A stretch of 64,000 nt of DNA from NCBI RefSeq assembly GCF_009727055.1, contig NC_052350.1, positions 41,154,372 to 41,218,371 on the forward strand, in the 5' to 3' direction. Within the stretch, counting starts at the first letter, position 1. Each line of letters begins with the position of its first letter. Source of the stretch: Benincasa hispida. Taxonomy: Eukaryota > Streptophyta > Magnoliopsida > Cucurbitales > Cucurbitaceae. Under the pieces are notes generated by a model. That model saw only the letters and a program-made list of their open reading frames with translations, was not told the origin of the DNA and did no database searches. The position numbers and the translations under genes were made by a program. Below are positions 1 through 12,547 of this stretch, in pieces.

Positions 1-3000
1 GAAACGGTGCCAATTTTGGCAATAGTCACCCAGGGCCTTGATAAGGTTGGTTCTAAGATGATGCCCTTTTCTCTGTAAGTAATTTTGTTGTCTAAGTGTT
101 TACTGTATTGATCAATGGGTTCATTAGATCATGCCATGGATTTGACTTGTTTATTGATTTTATTTTATAGTTCTATGTTCTTTTTCCGCCTTTACATCAA
201 CTCATTCTTGAGATTGAGCATGACGATATTCGAGGTGGCCAACTACTCAATCTTCTACACAAACGTTGTCACTGTGGTGTGCCTGAATTGCAAACTTGCA
301 TTCAAAGGTATTCAAATTCGCTCTTTCTTGTATGGAAAAGGGAAAAAAAATATCGCACAAGAAAAATGTGATACCAGTGATCTCCCTTTATGGATTTGTT
401 AAGATGGCACTCATTATACACTCTAGAAAGAATGAGCTTTCTATTGACAACACATACTACGGTAGAAGCCATTGGAATCTGAGATCAACAAGTACCTTAC
501 ATATTGAATGAGATAAAAATAAAATGAGAAAATGAATAGGGAAGTTAGAAAGGAGAAGAAGTGTAGGGAAGAAGGAATTTATTCTCTGAGGCCTTGCTAT
601 CCGTATCCTATATTCATTATTGTATTTAATAGTGAAATTCTAGAGTTTGGTCCATGTCCTAGTATTTCAATTCAATGGGAGGGTGTACACTGGTTGGAAA
701 CTGCTGTGTTCATCGCTGGTCTGAAAGAAATTGTATGTGCCAAATGTCCATCAAGCCATATATCACCTCTCAAATGAACATTTAAATAGTTTATTCTTCA
801 TTGTAGATCATGTGGCAGAATTACCTTGCTAGCTACATTTTCTTGGAAGTTCATGCTTAATTTATCGAAGTATTATTTTGTCTTCGTTTTTCCTATTTTG
901 CCATCTGCCAAAAGAATAGGCTCCTTTGGCATGGTCATCAGGTAATGTACAATCAACTAGCATCGTGGATGGTTTATGGGATTCTTCAAGATAAGCATGG
1001 AGAATTTTTCATCAGAAGGTAACGACACTAAGAATTGTTATATCTTATTATAGAAAACATGGCTTAGATTGTGAATATATTGTCTCAGACTCTCAGTTGA
1101 TTATAGTACACAATTTGGTTTTCAGAGATTGCTTAAGGTCTACATTGTGAAGAAAGATTCTTTGGTGGAGGGCTGCCATAATTTCTTAATAAATATAATG
1201 GACATTTGGTTAAGCCTTTGTAGACTATCTTGTTATGGCATCTAAGAATTGATGGATTTACGGATGTATTTAGGATTTTGCTTGATGGATATACTCTGGT
1301 ATTCACCAGTAATGGAAATCTTGTCCAGTGAAAAATCTGTGGAGTTGATATGGAGGAATTTTCATATTCGAGAAATTCGATCTTCTTATCTATTATAATT
1401 TTTTTTAGTCTTAGTAGAGTATAAAATGTTCTACAAAGATAAAAAGACAATATAATAAGCAAGTTTAATAGAGAGGGCTTAGAAGGAGAAAGGAGACTTA
1501 GAAACAGTTGTTTAGAGAATAAGTGACAGATGGTCAATCTTGATTTAATTTTTTCTCCACATTCTTTTGTATGCATTTGATAATTTTTACAATCTAGAAA
1601 TGCACGAGTCTTTTTGTGATCATCAAACTGCTCAGGCAAGATGACAGGGAGACTAATCAAGGCTCATCTGTACAAGATGTGTCAGAGAAGTTGGGACGCT
1701 TATCAACTGATGAATCTTTGACTGATTGGCACTTGGGATTTCACATTTGCCTGGTACGTTCATTGCCACATCTTCTACCAATACTTACGGCATTTCTTTT
1801 TTTGTTAATTTTTGTTTTTAATGATTACAGCTTTTAGTTCTTGTGTGGTAACTTAAATTTGACATGCATTTTGATGGCATTTTCAACATTTTTGTAATTT
1901 GTAATGGGCCCATCTTGACTGTTTTTTTCATCTCCATTTTTCTTGTGATAGCTATTTGGTTGTTACTTCTCTTTCTCACTGTCGTCTTTTGGAGGAAGTG
2001 GGTTTGATTCTGAACTTATTTGCTAACTTTTCTTTTCTTCTTTTCATTTTTCTTTCAGGATATGCTTCCTGATTATATCCATATGCGGGTTGCAGAATCA
2101 ATTCTTTTTGCTGGTAAAGCCATTAGAGTTCTTCGGAACCCAAGCAATGCCTTCTGGTGTCAGGGTGCTGGAAACCAATCACATTCACATATGCCTAGAT
2201 TACCTCTGAATATTAAAGGAAATACAAGAAACTTTCCCCTTCAAAAGGAACCTTTTGTTGCCACAAAGTTGACTGGAGAAGAATTGCTTCTGCAATCTGA
2301 AGCAGATAAGATAGAAGCCATGCTTTTAGATCTCAAGGTTTATACAATAGGACTGATTAGATTACCACTGGAACATGCCTCAACTTAAATTTGTTCGTTG
2401 TTTCTGCCTATAATAACATTTGTACTCAATAATGGTTCATTTTCCTCTTCTCTAACATAACCCAATGACTTCTTAGAGAAAATGAGCTTTCATTATGTGC
2501 AGGAATCATCTGAGTTTCGCAAGAGATCATTTGAGTCCGCAGTTGATTCAATTAGGGCTATTGCGGCTAGTCATCTTTGGCAGGTTCTGATTGAGGAACA
2601 TTTAGTTCTACCTTTCATCCTTTTATAATTATCTAACATATCTAGGCAGCTTGTAGTTGTGCGTGCTGACCTCAATGGACACCTCAAGGCCCTAAAAGAC
2701 TATTTCCTTTTAGCGAAAGGTGATTTCTTCCAGGTAAATGATGGAGTAATCTGAACTTAATTTCTTCTTTTGTTTATACTTCAATTGAGGATCTTTTATG
2801 TGCCATATGAAAATATGACTGTTCATCAATATGTTGAGGAAGATTGGTTCCCGGTTTCTGTGGTTCTTAAGAAGAAACTTTAACTGGGATGTCATCTCAC
2901 ATTTGTTCCCAAGTCTTTGTAGTATTCATGTGTTCATATTCAATATCCTTGTTCAACTTGTGAAACTGTCAGAATCTTTTGATGTTGCTCCCTCGAAGAT

Positions 3001-6000
3001 GAATCTTTGTAGTCTTCAGGGAAAATTGAAGTAGAGTTCTTTAAGATATTAAGTTGATGCTTGTTAATGTAGAATTATTCATTTTCTGCTATCATTTCTC
3101 TGTGGAATGTGATTAAGTTCACTTTTGAAAATTTAAAGCTTTTCAGGACATTATATGCTGAACCTTTTCTGTACTGGGTACTAGATTTTGGCTTCCTTGG
3201 AACTTTCCTACATATGCTTTCTTCTTTTTTTGCATTGACATGGAGTCTCGATGTTATTGTCTTTGCTTAATTTTACCTTTATAATATGCTAGAAAACCAA
3301 AATCTTTTGTTGCTTTGAGCTAAATGGTGTTGGATCATCCCTTATTGTAACTTCATATTATGCTGATACCACGATTGCTTGTTTTAGTGTTTTCTTGAGG
3401 AAAGTCGTCATTTGATGCGTCTACCCCCTCGCCAATCAACTGCTGAAGCTGATCTTATGATTCCATTTCAGTTGGTAATTTTTCTTGTGCAAGATGATTT
3501 GTTCTCAAATATTCTAATTCTTCATTATGTGTATTTGAAATGAAACTTTATTATTTATTTATGTGATTGCATAAACTTTGTCTGCATAATTCACTTACCA
3601 TGCAGGCTGCAACAAAGACTACAAGTGAAGAGGACAGATACTTTTCCAGAGTATCATTGCGGTTAGTAGTTGCCAAATTGACCCAATTCTAAAGTATAAT
3701 GGGGAACCAGCTTAGTTGGTTTCAAACTGCTTCTTACATCATTTAAGGGTTTTAATCGTGCCTTTGTTAATCCTTATCACTTCTTCTAGGATGCCATCTT
3801 TCGGAGTCAAGGTCAAGTCTGCCCAAGGAGACCCGAAGGAAAAACCTTTCATTGATGGAAATCCCGGTGGTGCTCTATCAAACTTACCTCTAGATATGTC
3901 TCTTGATGGTTGGGATGGTGTTGCTCTTGAATACTATATTGATTGGCCTCTGCAGTTATTCTTTACCCAAGAAGTGCTCTCTAAGTAAGCATTGGTTGTT
4001 ACTTCTTTCTTTTTTAGATAATAGGAGTGTTAAGGGTTCACTACTTGCATCATGTACATGACCTCACTAATCTTCCTAAGGCTTTACCTACATCAAGGCC
4101 AGCTCCAAGAGACAACAAGGGCTTAGGTTACTAACTAGGGATCTTTCAGTCGACTATTTACTTTTAAACAAAAGCATATACTGTATACCGATAGGCCCCA
4201 AGGCTCCAAGTATTGCAGACGTAGGAAGGAGAGAAAAAGGGAACCATGTAATGTAACGAGTAAGGAATGGATGTGTGTTTGCTGTGATTTTATGGCTGGA
4301 GAGGGTTTGTGGTGACGTGTTATTTTCAGGAGTTTAGGAGCCTTTACAATGGAGGCGGAAGCATGTTTCTGAGTATCCATTGTAAAATCGTATTTTGACT
4401 GTTCTTGGGAGATTAGGGAGCTCTCTAAATAATCCTCCTTGCCTTAGCCATAACCATTCATAAATAAATCAAGATTTGTTGAATACATTCTTATTAACAT
4501 AGATTTGCTCCACCTTTCCGCTGTTAACAAGATGAAAGGTTCAGGTATTGTAGGGTCTTCCAATATTTATTGCGGCTAAAACGAACACAAATGGAATTGG
4601 AGAAATCATGGGCGTCCCTCATGCACCAAGATCACGCTGATTTTGCAAACAATCGCAATGCTCAATTTGATGGTTCAATATCTCCACAGCAAAGACAACG
4701 TTTTAGACGGATGTGGCGTGTAAGAGAACACATGGCATTCTTGATTAGAAATCTTCAGTTTTATATTCAGGTCAGAATCGATATCTTCTAACTAAAGTTT
4801 CTATTGACTTAAATATCATGTACTGAATGCACTTAAAATATGGCTCATCATTTCTACTAAAGTTTGTTATTTGTCCTCTAGGTTGATGTGATTGAATCTC
4901 AATGGAATATTTTGCAAGATCATATCCAAGATTCTCATGATTTTACCGAGCTCGTGGGGTTTCATCAGGAGTATGTATATTGACTAATTTTATATGGCTT
5001 TTTGATTAAACCCCATAGATTTTCTCGATAATTCTTCTCCAACAACTTGTAGTCGTCTTCAAAGACGGCTGTAATAAATTTAAAGCTTGTGCTAATGCAT
5101 TTAAGCACCTGGTACAGGTACTTGTCCGCTTTAATTTCACAGTCATTCTTGGATATCGGTTCTGTTTCAAGGATACTAGATGGCATAATGAAGCTTTGTT
5201 TGCAGTTTTGTTGGAGTCTAGAAAATCAAGACGGTAGTTCAGACCCTTCTGAACTGGAACACTTAACTGAGGTGTAACACGATTTACACATCTGTCGTAG
5301 GTTCACAGAAGAAATAAAAGAAATAGTTCATAGCTCTTCATCAATTTCTAAAAGGTTATAGATGCCTTATTATGTGACATCATTACATTTGATTTGATTT
5401 TAGGAATTCAACAAGAAATCCAACTCCTTATACACGATTCTGCGAAGTAGCAGGCTGGTTGGGAGTCAGAGGGCTCCGTTCTTGAGACGTTTCTTGATGC
5501 GTTTGAATTTTAATTCCTTCTTTGAGGTAAAAGGTCTTTTTTGTTTTGTTTTGTTTTTTTCTTTTTTTACAACTGTTAAAGGATTTGGATTTGGTAGTTA
5601 GGAACCTGAGATGTTCAAATACACCTAGTTGAAAATTTAAGTTCTATTTGGTAATCATTTGGTTTTTTGTTTTTGAAAATTAACCCTATTTCCTTTTAAT
5701 TTCTTACAATGGTTTGCATCTTTTTCAAGTAAAAGAGTTGAATTCTTAGTGAAATTCTAGCCACAGAAACAAGTTTTAAAAAATTATTTCTTTTGGTTTT
5801 CAAAACTTGGTTTGGTTTTTGAAAACATTAGTAAAAGGTAGATAACAAATCAAGAAATTTAGAGGTGGAAGAGATGGTTATAGGTTTAATTTTCAAAAAG
5901 TAAAAATCAAATGGTTACCAAATGGGACCTTAATAACACAAAACCTTGATTTTCTTCCTAATCTAGTCTTGGAGTGGGTAAAGCCTCTTCTTGGGATTCG

Positions 6001-6180
6001 TGGGATGGATTATGAGTATAATATGAGGACCGGAGTCCTTGATACATTGATTATTCAAAAATTGTTTTCTTTTAAGTTTTGTGTTGTATCATTTTTGTTA
6101 TGCAACAGGCCACTGCTCGAGGAGTGCTCAACGTCGTTAGACCACGTCCAGCAGCACTTCCAGTACTAAATCAACAATAG
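1..6180 (+). CDS. GCP4: Gamma-tubulin complex component 4 (GCP4), 3' part of gene, 15 exons
   Basis: This is a spliced gene of the Spc97/Spc98 (GCP) family, whose members bind gamma-tubulin in the ring complex that nucleates microtubules. Exons read from GT..AG borders: 1-45, 171-307, 920-1018, 1636-1753, 2059-2337, 2503-2583, 2650-2733, 3388-3474, 3606-3661, 3790-3984, 4545-4770, 4882-4970, 5118-5271, 5404-5526 and 6109-6180, ending in TAG. They sum to 1845 nt, an exact 614 codons plus stop, with no internal stop. Recognisable plant GCP4 stretches are RCHCGVPELQ, LWHGHQVMYNQLASWMVYG, VVVRADLNGHLKALKDYFLL, ESRHLMRLPPRQST, MWRVREHMAFLIRNLQFYIQ and HQEYLSALISQSFLDIGSVS, the last two in the C-terminal GRIP2 gamma-tubulin-binding domain. 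The N-terminal exons lie upstream of the window. The homology is from knowledge of the family. Splice sites are my reading and not transcript-supported. Confidence 0.95.
5641..5939. mobile_element. MITE with about 44-bp inverted termini in the last GCP4 intron
   Basis: The left end, reading GTTCTATTTGGTAATCATTT, and the reverse complement of the right end, reading GGTCCCATTTGGTAACCATT, match over about 44 bp with a handful of differences. Both converge on TTTTTGAAAATTAA. The element is flanked by TTAA on both sides (5637-5640 and 5940-5943), consistent with a target duplication. It has no coding capacity. It sits in the intron between exons 5404-5526 and 6109-6180 and does not disturb the splice sites. 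Its superfamily is not assigned. Confidence 0.75.
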
Positions 6181-9162
6181 CACCGCTCATGTTAGTGGTT
6201 CTTATTGAATTTAGATGCCCTCATTTGTGTTAATTTGTAGTGTTAAATCAAATATAAATTTGGACAAAAGTAGATAGGAGCAAAGAGCTTTCTACCTTGG
6301 ATGGTAACTTTGATTAATCAGATATTTCTGGTTGAACCATCATGGATATGGAGTTTAGGATTGGCAGTGTCTCTTTACATGAATGTTTATTAACCAAATT
6401 GGAGATAGGGTGAAGAGTTTCAATAGCTAATTTATAGAGAATGAGTTAAACTTCAATCTTTTAGTAGATAAAACTTATTTTATTTAATTTTTTTTTGTGT
6501 GCTTAAGTTATGAATATAATGCTTGAATTAGTTAAGTAATGCTCAATGAATATATTTTGTACTTTCTTGGGTGTGAAAATCATATATGTTCATATACATT
6601 GGTTACTATATGAATAGAAATTTTAATTGCTTATAAATATACAATTGGAAGCTTTTAAGCAAAATTACAATTTTCTAAATGGAAATTTAAACGAGAAACA
6701 CGTCTATCTGGTTGATTTATAAACTGAAGTACTTAAAAAGTTATTTATTTTGGTACTAAAACAATTAATTTTAATGAATTTTGATAAGACATGTTAGATC
6801 CTATTCAACTTCTTTGATTTCCAAGTTTCTACTTTCTAGCTGTGTGAAATGAAATCATCACCCAAATAGAAATTTCAAATTGGGTGCATGAAGAAGAATG
6901 CCCATTTGCATATAACATGAACGAGTTAAGAATAAAGGATGGTTGCAAATATAAGAATCAAGTTCAAAATAAGTAGATATAATACAATGTACAAGAATTT
7001 ATAGTTTATAGATATAGTAAAATTTAGAGTTAACTCTTGGAGTCAATCATTGATAGACTACAGTTGATAGGAGTCTATTAGTGATACTGTCTACCACTAA
7101 TAGATTTTGTTATATTTGTAATTCTTTAAAGATATTGCTATACATTTAATTATTAGTAAAAAAAATACTACACATTGTAATTATCGTAAGAGTAGTTATT
7201 AAATAGGCCTTAAGAACAATTGACAAATTTTCTAAGATTGCTTGGACATAGTTTTGGACTTGTCTTCGCCCCATAATTGCCATCCTACAAAACTTGGTGT
7301 AAGAAAACTCAAAGAATATAACCACTGTTATTTAAACTCAACCATAGTAACCAAGCTGCCCATAAGTTATGAAACGTACATAATTCCCCTTAGTTTAGCT
7401 TATTCAATTTTACTATTTTAAACTTTATATGTTTAATAGAAACACTTTGAATATATAATAAATAAAATAAATTTGTATATAAAAATACTAGAAAGTGAAA
7501 CAAAACACATTAATGTTGTTATCTTAAACAATTTTAATAAAAAGTATTCGAATGAAAATAAATTTTGAAAAATATTTTTTAGTCAATTCAAACGAATTCT
7601 GAAAATTACTCAAGTTGTTGACTTGACAGCAAAATAAATGTAAGGTACTCCTAGCAATTAGAACTCAAGTCACATTTTGAAAAAGAATGGCATTGAACCA
7701 CTAAGGTTATATTTGGGAGTGATTTTGATGTAGTCAAAATTAAATTTTCTCTTATAGAAATTACTTTCATTTAAAATGATGATGTTTGACATGATACTAT
7801 TGATTTAGAAAGGTCTAAAATTATTTTAAACTGATTTTTGGAAGAATTAGTTTGTATGTGATTTTTGTTGAGGTGATTGACTGCAAGGCAGTCTCAAAAA
7901 TGATTATATTGTTTAATTTCTTTAAAATATTGTTGGATAGCTATTCGTGAAGCCAACTTTTTTTTAATTTTATTTTAAAATTTATAGTGACAACCAGATA
8001 GTGTTGGGTAGGTAGGATTTTGAAAAGCGCTTAGGTAAGTAAAATTCCATTTGTTGGGTATGTTTGTTTGTGTGCTAGCATGAAGTGTGATTTGTTTCTG
8101 TTATGAATAATTATGAGTTTTGTTATCTCGAAATTGTAATATGTTCTAATATGATTGAGTATGTCTTGATGCTCCTTGTGTTGATTTTATAATGTATAAC
8201 TCGTTGACATGCTATTATGTGACTACGTGGATATAAGCATGTTAATGGAGATACTTGAACGTATATATTTTTAATGTTGAAAGCATAATATTGTTTATAT
8301 GTTTATGGCCATAAAAGCATATTTTATAGTAGTATTGATTGTCTTGGTAAGTTTAGTTAGGGTTGGTGCTAGAAGTTAAAAAGGAAGTATTAGAATAATT
8401 GAGAATGTTGACGATTCTTAATAGAATCAGCTGAGGTCGATAGAGAGGTTGGTGCGATCCTAGATAAATCAGTTAGGGTTGACAAAGACCATTAATACCC
8501 TAGACGAAGTCGATGGAGCTAACAGAGAGTGTTGAAGACCCTACATAAAATAGGGACCGATATGGAATGTTTGTGACCCTAGACATAATCAATTGGGGGT
8601 CATCATGTTTTGAGGGATTCGTTATAGAAAGTTTTGTAAGAGCTAAACTTGATTATTTAACGAATTTGGGAAGTTTGATTAGAAATTAAATATCCATTAT
8701 ATGATGAGATAATTCACGAGTTTAGTATATTGTAATAGATAGTTACTTTTCTTATATATCGAATATGTACTATTGTATAATTGGTATATTTTACAATGAT
8801 TATTTGTATATTGTTTAGTGGCCCTTCAGGTGTGGGCTACTTACCAATACATGTTGTATACTGACCTACCACCAGATTTTGTTGGTGTTGTAATAGACAT
8901 ATTTTATTTTATTGTCTTGAGCATTAGTTTGAGGTTGACTTTACTTTGAATTGGTTGCTTATGTTACATGTTAGAATTTGGGAAGGTTTTCACGATTGAC
9001 ATTGTGGTTAAAGTTGTTTATCAAGTTAATTAACATGCAGTGTTTATGGTGAGGTGGTTATGCTGCCAAAATTTCAAAGCATCACTAATAGTAGAGTTAG
9101 TTAAAGACTAAATTTTGGTAATATTTCATAGTTTAAGGTGAAATTTGGGGACGCTACATATA
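6181..9162. other. GCP4 3' flank and gene-free AT-rich sequence
   Basis: The first few hundred bases are the presumed GCP4 3' UTR; I could not fix a polyadenylation site. A short TATCA-type repeat is at about 7040-7110. The stretch 8340-8620 has degenerate repeats of a motif like TCAGTTAGGGTTG and CCCTAGAC. No open frame with recognisable homology is present. The text at 9050-9160 could be the edge of an old Ty3-type element, but this is only a guess. Confidence 0.5.
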
Positions 9163-11097
9163 TGATTTGATGGGATTGGTGTCCTAAATTATTATCGTAG
9201 TTTGAAAACTTTGTAAACAAATTGTTATCAATAAAATAATTGTTATTTTATGAGCATACATTCAATCCAACAAACTAAGATTCTAGATTATTTTATGTAA
9301 CTTAAACATATATGTAGAGACATACAAGTGAATCATATTTAAATGATAATCTGAACGATCTGTAGTAGATAGATAAGACTAGGTATCTTATCCTGGTATA
9401 CTGCAGATACGGCCTACTTTGTAGTTGTTACAAGTGTTGCAATATGCTACAAATGATTTGATTCTAGTCATTTATGTGGAGACATGTGAGTAAGGGGTGT
9501 CTTATATAAAAAATTTGTATAAAACCGGACCACGAAATGAATAGTCTCTCTTTATAACACCATTGCTAGAAGAGACTTACATTTCACTAGGATGACTATA
9601 GGTGACTTGACCTGAATCCTGAGTAAGTTGTGAATTCCTGCATATGAAGGTAGTCCTTTGATTTGCATAGGTGAGAGTGGCTAGTTTCGCTAACTCAATA
9701 TGCCTACTATTTTGGAGATTCTTCTGATTGGGGAGTTGGGAACACAACTATACAGGAAGGAATTCACCCCTTCCCTATTGTTAGGGTAAGCAGAGAAATT
9801 GCTCCTTTAAGGGCTGATTACAGGGCTTGAACAATGAGGCACCTCACCATCTTCTGATAAAAAAGGGATTCGGTTATAGTTGGACTATAAGTTATTGTTC
9901 ATTGGAGGGATCAGTGGTACTTAAGAAGTTGGATGTAACTACAGGGGAAAACGATAATTTTGGCCTAGCTATACTTACGAGTAATTTGTGAAGGGTTAAC
10001 CCACTGTTGATTGGTTATATCTGATGGACACAGAAGTATATCTATAGTGAAAAAAGTGTAGTGATCGATCTTTAGTGGAGTGGCCAACCGTTAATGAAGG
10101 TTGATAAATTTAATTAAAGAGTTTAATTAATTAATCATGTACTATTGGAGCTTCAATCTATAGGTCCATAAGGTCCCCTCGTTAACTTAATTGAGATTAA
10201 TGAGAATCGAATTAATTTTGGATTAATTTAAATTATTCAAATTAATTATATGAGATATAATTAATATAATGTATATGATATATTATATGATAAAGTTTTA
10301 ATGGGAGAAATAAATATTTGAATATGATTCAAATATTAATTATATGAACATGATTCATATAAAAACTATAGGTTAAAGTTAATGAGAATTTGATTCATAT
10401 TAATTCTATAGGTTGTGTGAGAGATTTATAGACCATAGATATATAATATAAATTAAAGGTTATATGTTATATGTTATCACATATAATTTTATTAATAAAA
10501 TTGGTTTTATTAATTATTTTTATTTAAAATTGAAATTAGTGAAAATATTAAATAAAAGGGAGGGAGTTAATTTGTAACCTCCTCCACTTTAATCTCTCGT
10601 AGCCTTTCAGTATGAAGGTGGGGTAGTTTTTATGTTTGACAAAAGATCATCTTCTTCCTCACTCTGTGTTCGAGTTAGAAACTCTCTCCCTCTCTTGATG
10701 AAATTTCCTGCAAAAAGTTTATAGAGAAACTCTCACAAAAATTCTCTTCCCTTTCCAAAGTTATTCCTATTACAAGCCCACAACTCCGCATCGGTTCTCA
10801 TCCTTGAGAATAACGAGGAAGACCTTGTGGTAACGTCCGGTTCTTGGTATTATGGTGTTCATGAGAACGAGGAAAGTGTTCGAAGATCCATTCGTGTTTG
10901 TACGGTAGATCGGAGAGGAAATTCGAGAAGAAAATCGTTCTTCAAGGGTAAGTTTTGAAATTTCTTTTTTCCTCTTCAAAGCATGTTGTAGTTTTGTTTT
11001 GATGTTTATTCTTAAATTTATTTCATAATCTCTATTTCTCTGTGATTTTCAAAATGGGATTTTAAAATGTAGGACGGGATTCAATCCCTTCATGATC
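9163..11097 (+). mobile_element. Solo LTR of copia family A (copy A1) with near-perfect target duplication
   Basis: The LTR is 9168-11092 (1925 bp), starting TGATGGGATTGG and ending CCCTTCA. It aligns over its length with the other family A LTRs through shared blocks such as GTAACTACAGGGGAAAA and TTAGAGGGATCAGTGG-type sequence. Flanks are TGATT (9163-9167) and TGATC (11093-11097), a 5-bp target duplication with one mismatch. No primer binding site follows and no coding region is attached, as expected after recombination between the two LTRs of a full element. Confidence 0.8.
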
Positions 11098-11383
11098 ATC
11101 ATATGAAATACTAATCTTCTTAAATAACAAATTTATTAGAAGAAAATAAATATTTCACAGTCTAGTCTTATACAAACTCATTGTATATGATACCTTCACT
11201 CACATGTATCCATATGAACGATTTGGATCAAATCATTTGTAACAATTACAAAACGAGATGTATCCTTAAGTTACTAATATAGGACACTCAATATTATCTA
11301 CATATTATAGACGACTCTTTAGGTTATTTCTTGAACATGATTCTCTTGTACGTCAACTACATATTATTCAAAATTACACGAAT
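11093..11383 (-). repeat. Diverged LTR-B-like fragment, cut by assembly gap
   Basis: Read on the minus strand, this resembles the first third of LTR B (compare 51260-51480). Shared parts are CTTATACAAACTC, the CACATG..ATCCATATGAACG..TTGGATCA block, TTGTAACAATTACAAAA and the TTGAACATGATTC stretch. It is more diverged than the other copies and ends at the run of N, so its full extent is unknown. Confidence 0.5.
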
Positions 11384-11403
11384 NNNNNNNNNNNNNNNNN
11401 NNN
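11384..11403. other. Assembly gap (20 N)
   Basis: Exactly 20 unspecified bases. A fixed short N run is usually a scaffolding placeholder, so the true distance may differ. It interrupts the LTR-B-like fragment on its left. Confidence 0.98.
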
Positions 11404-12547
11404 AATAAGGGATAATATAATATTTCAAATAAAATAGTTAAATAACACATTAATTACAAATCTTTAAGGCACAAATTCCAAGAAATTATTTCTTTTAAAC
11501 CGTAAACATTTTTCAGTCATCTCATGTATTCAACAAAGTATAAAAAGGACTACACACCTTGTTTTATCGTAAAATGTGAGAATTAAGGAGAAGAAAGTGA
11601 AAACAAACCTTTTGGAATACACAAGTTGTGTGGAATACAAATTATTTTATAACTTGTTGTGCAAACCAAATTTGTGTGGATACTAATTTTTGGTGGGTGT
11701 TAAAAGGTTATTTAGGGCCTTTGACATGGAGAGTTGACTTAAGTTGATGTGATAATTATTGTTTGGGGAATTAAATTATCTATATAGTTAAATTACGATT
11801 GTTTGTAGTGTAGAGTTAAGTTGAGTTAAGTCGGAAAGTTGTTAGGTATGCAAAATTGAGTTACGGTATCTGGTTCAATTTTTCTAAAAGAAATTGATTT
11901 TGTCTTGCTATTTTTTTTAATTCTCCAACTATACACATATTTTACTAAAATTCTTAACATTAAAAAATGCTTACTTTTTTTCCCTTCTTAAATTCAAAAA
12001 AATTCCTACAAAGTATTCATCTACTAAATACGAATTTTGAATTCAATTTTTGAACACTCAATTACATAACATTTTTTTTTTCTCATTCCTGAACACCAAA
12101 CACATTTCAAAACACCAAACACTTTTTTGTTTTCCCTTCTTGAAAAATGTAACATACTAAGGAGGCCAAACACTAGTAATCTAATCCAAATACACAAAAG
12201 GAAACTGCCAAAAATGCATATCTAAATGAAAAACAAAAGTGAAAGAAGAAAAAGATTCATATCTACAAAAACCACCACATATCTAGTAGATCTAAAATAA
12301 ATAATTAAAAAAAAACATAAACACAACCTCCGAGAAGCAGACAAACAAGAGAAGAGAGCTCTTAATGGATAGAAAGAAAAAAATCTAAAAAAATAGTCTA
12401 GACGAGATGGAAGAGAAGACAAACCAAATGAGTGAAAGAAGAGGGAAGATGATAGAAAGTGAGAGAAGTAATATGAAAAGATGCGAAATAGAGAGAAAAG
12501 CTAGGGCTAAAAATGCATGAGAGGGAGCAAATGAGGGGAGGGAAATT
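11404..12547. other. Gene-free AT-rich sequence with purine-rich tail
   Basis: No gene recognised. Sequence at 11690-11850 has the GTTTGGGGAATTAAATT / TGTAGTGTAGAGTTAAG wording seen again loosely at 31100-31260, so it may be a dispersed repeat. From about 12220 to 12545 the + strand is strongly purine-rich (GAAAGAAG, GAGAGAAG and similar), which gives a short open frame on the minus strand that I regard as spurious. Confidence 0.4.

Noticed and set aside
1133..1660. 175-codon minus-strand open frame
   Set aside because: Runs across a GCP4 intron and the 3' splice site of the next exon; no homology and no splice evidence on that strand.
7690..8050. Possible MITE starting TTTGGGAGTGATTTTGA
   Set aside because: The left side resembles a common plant MITE, but no matching inverted right end or target duplication was found.
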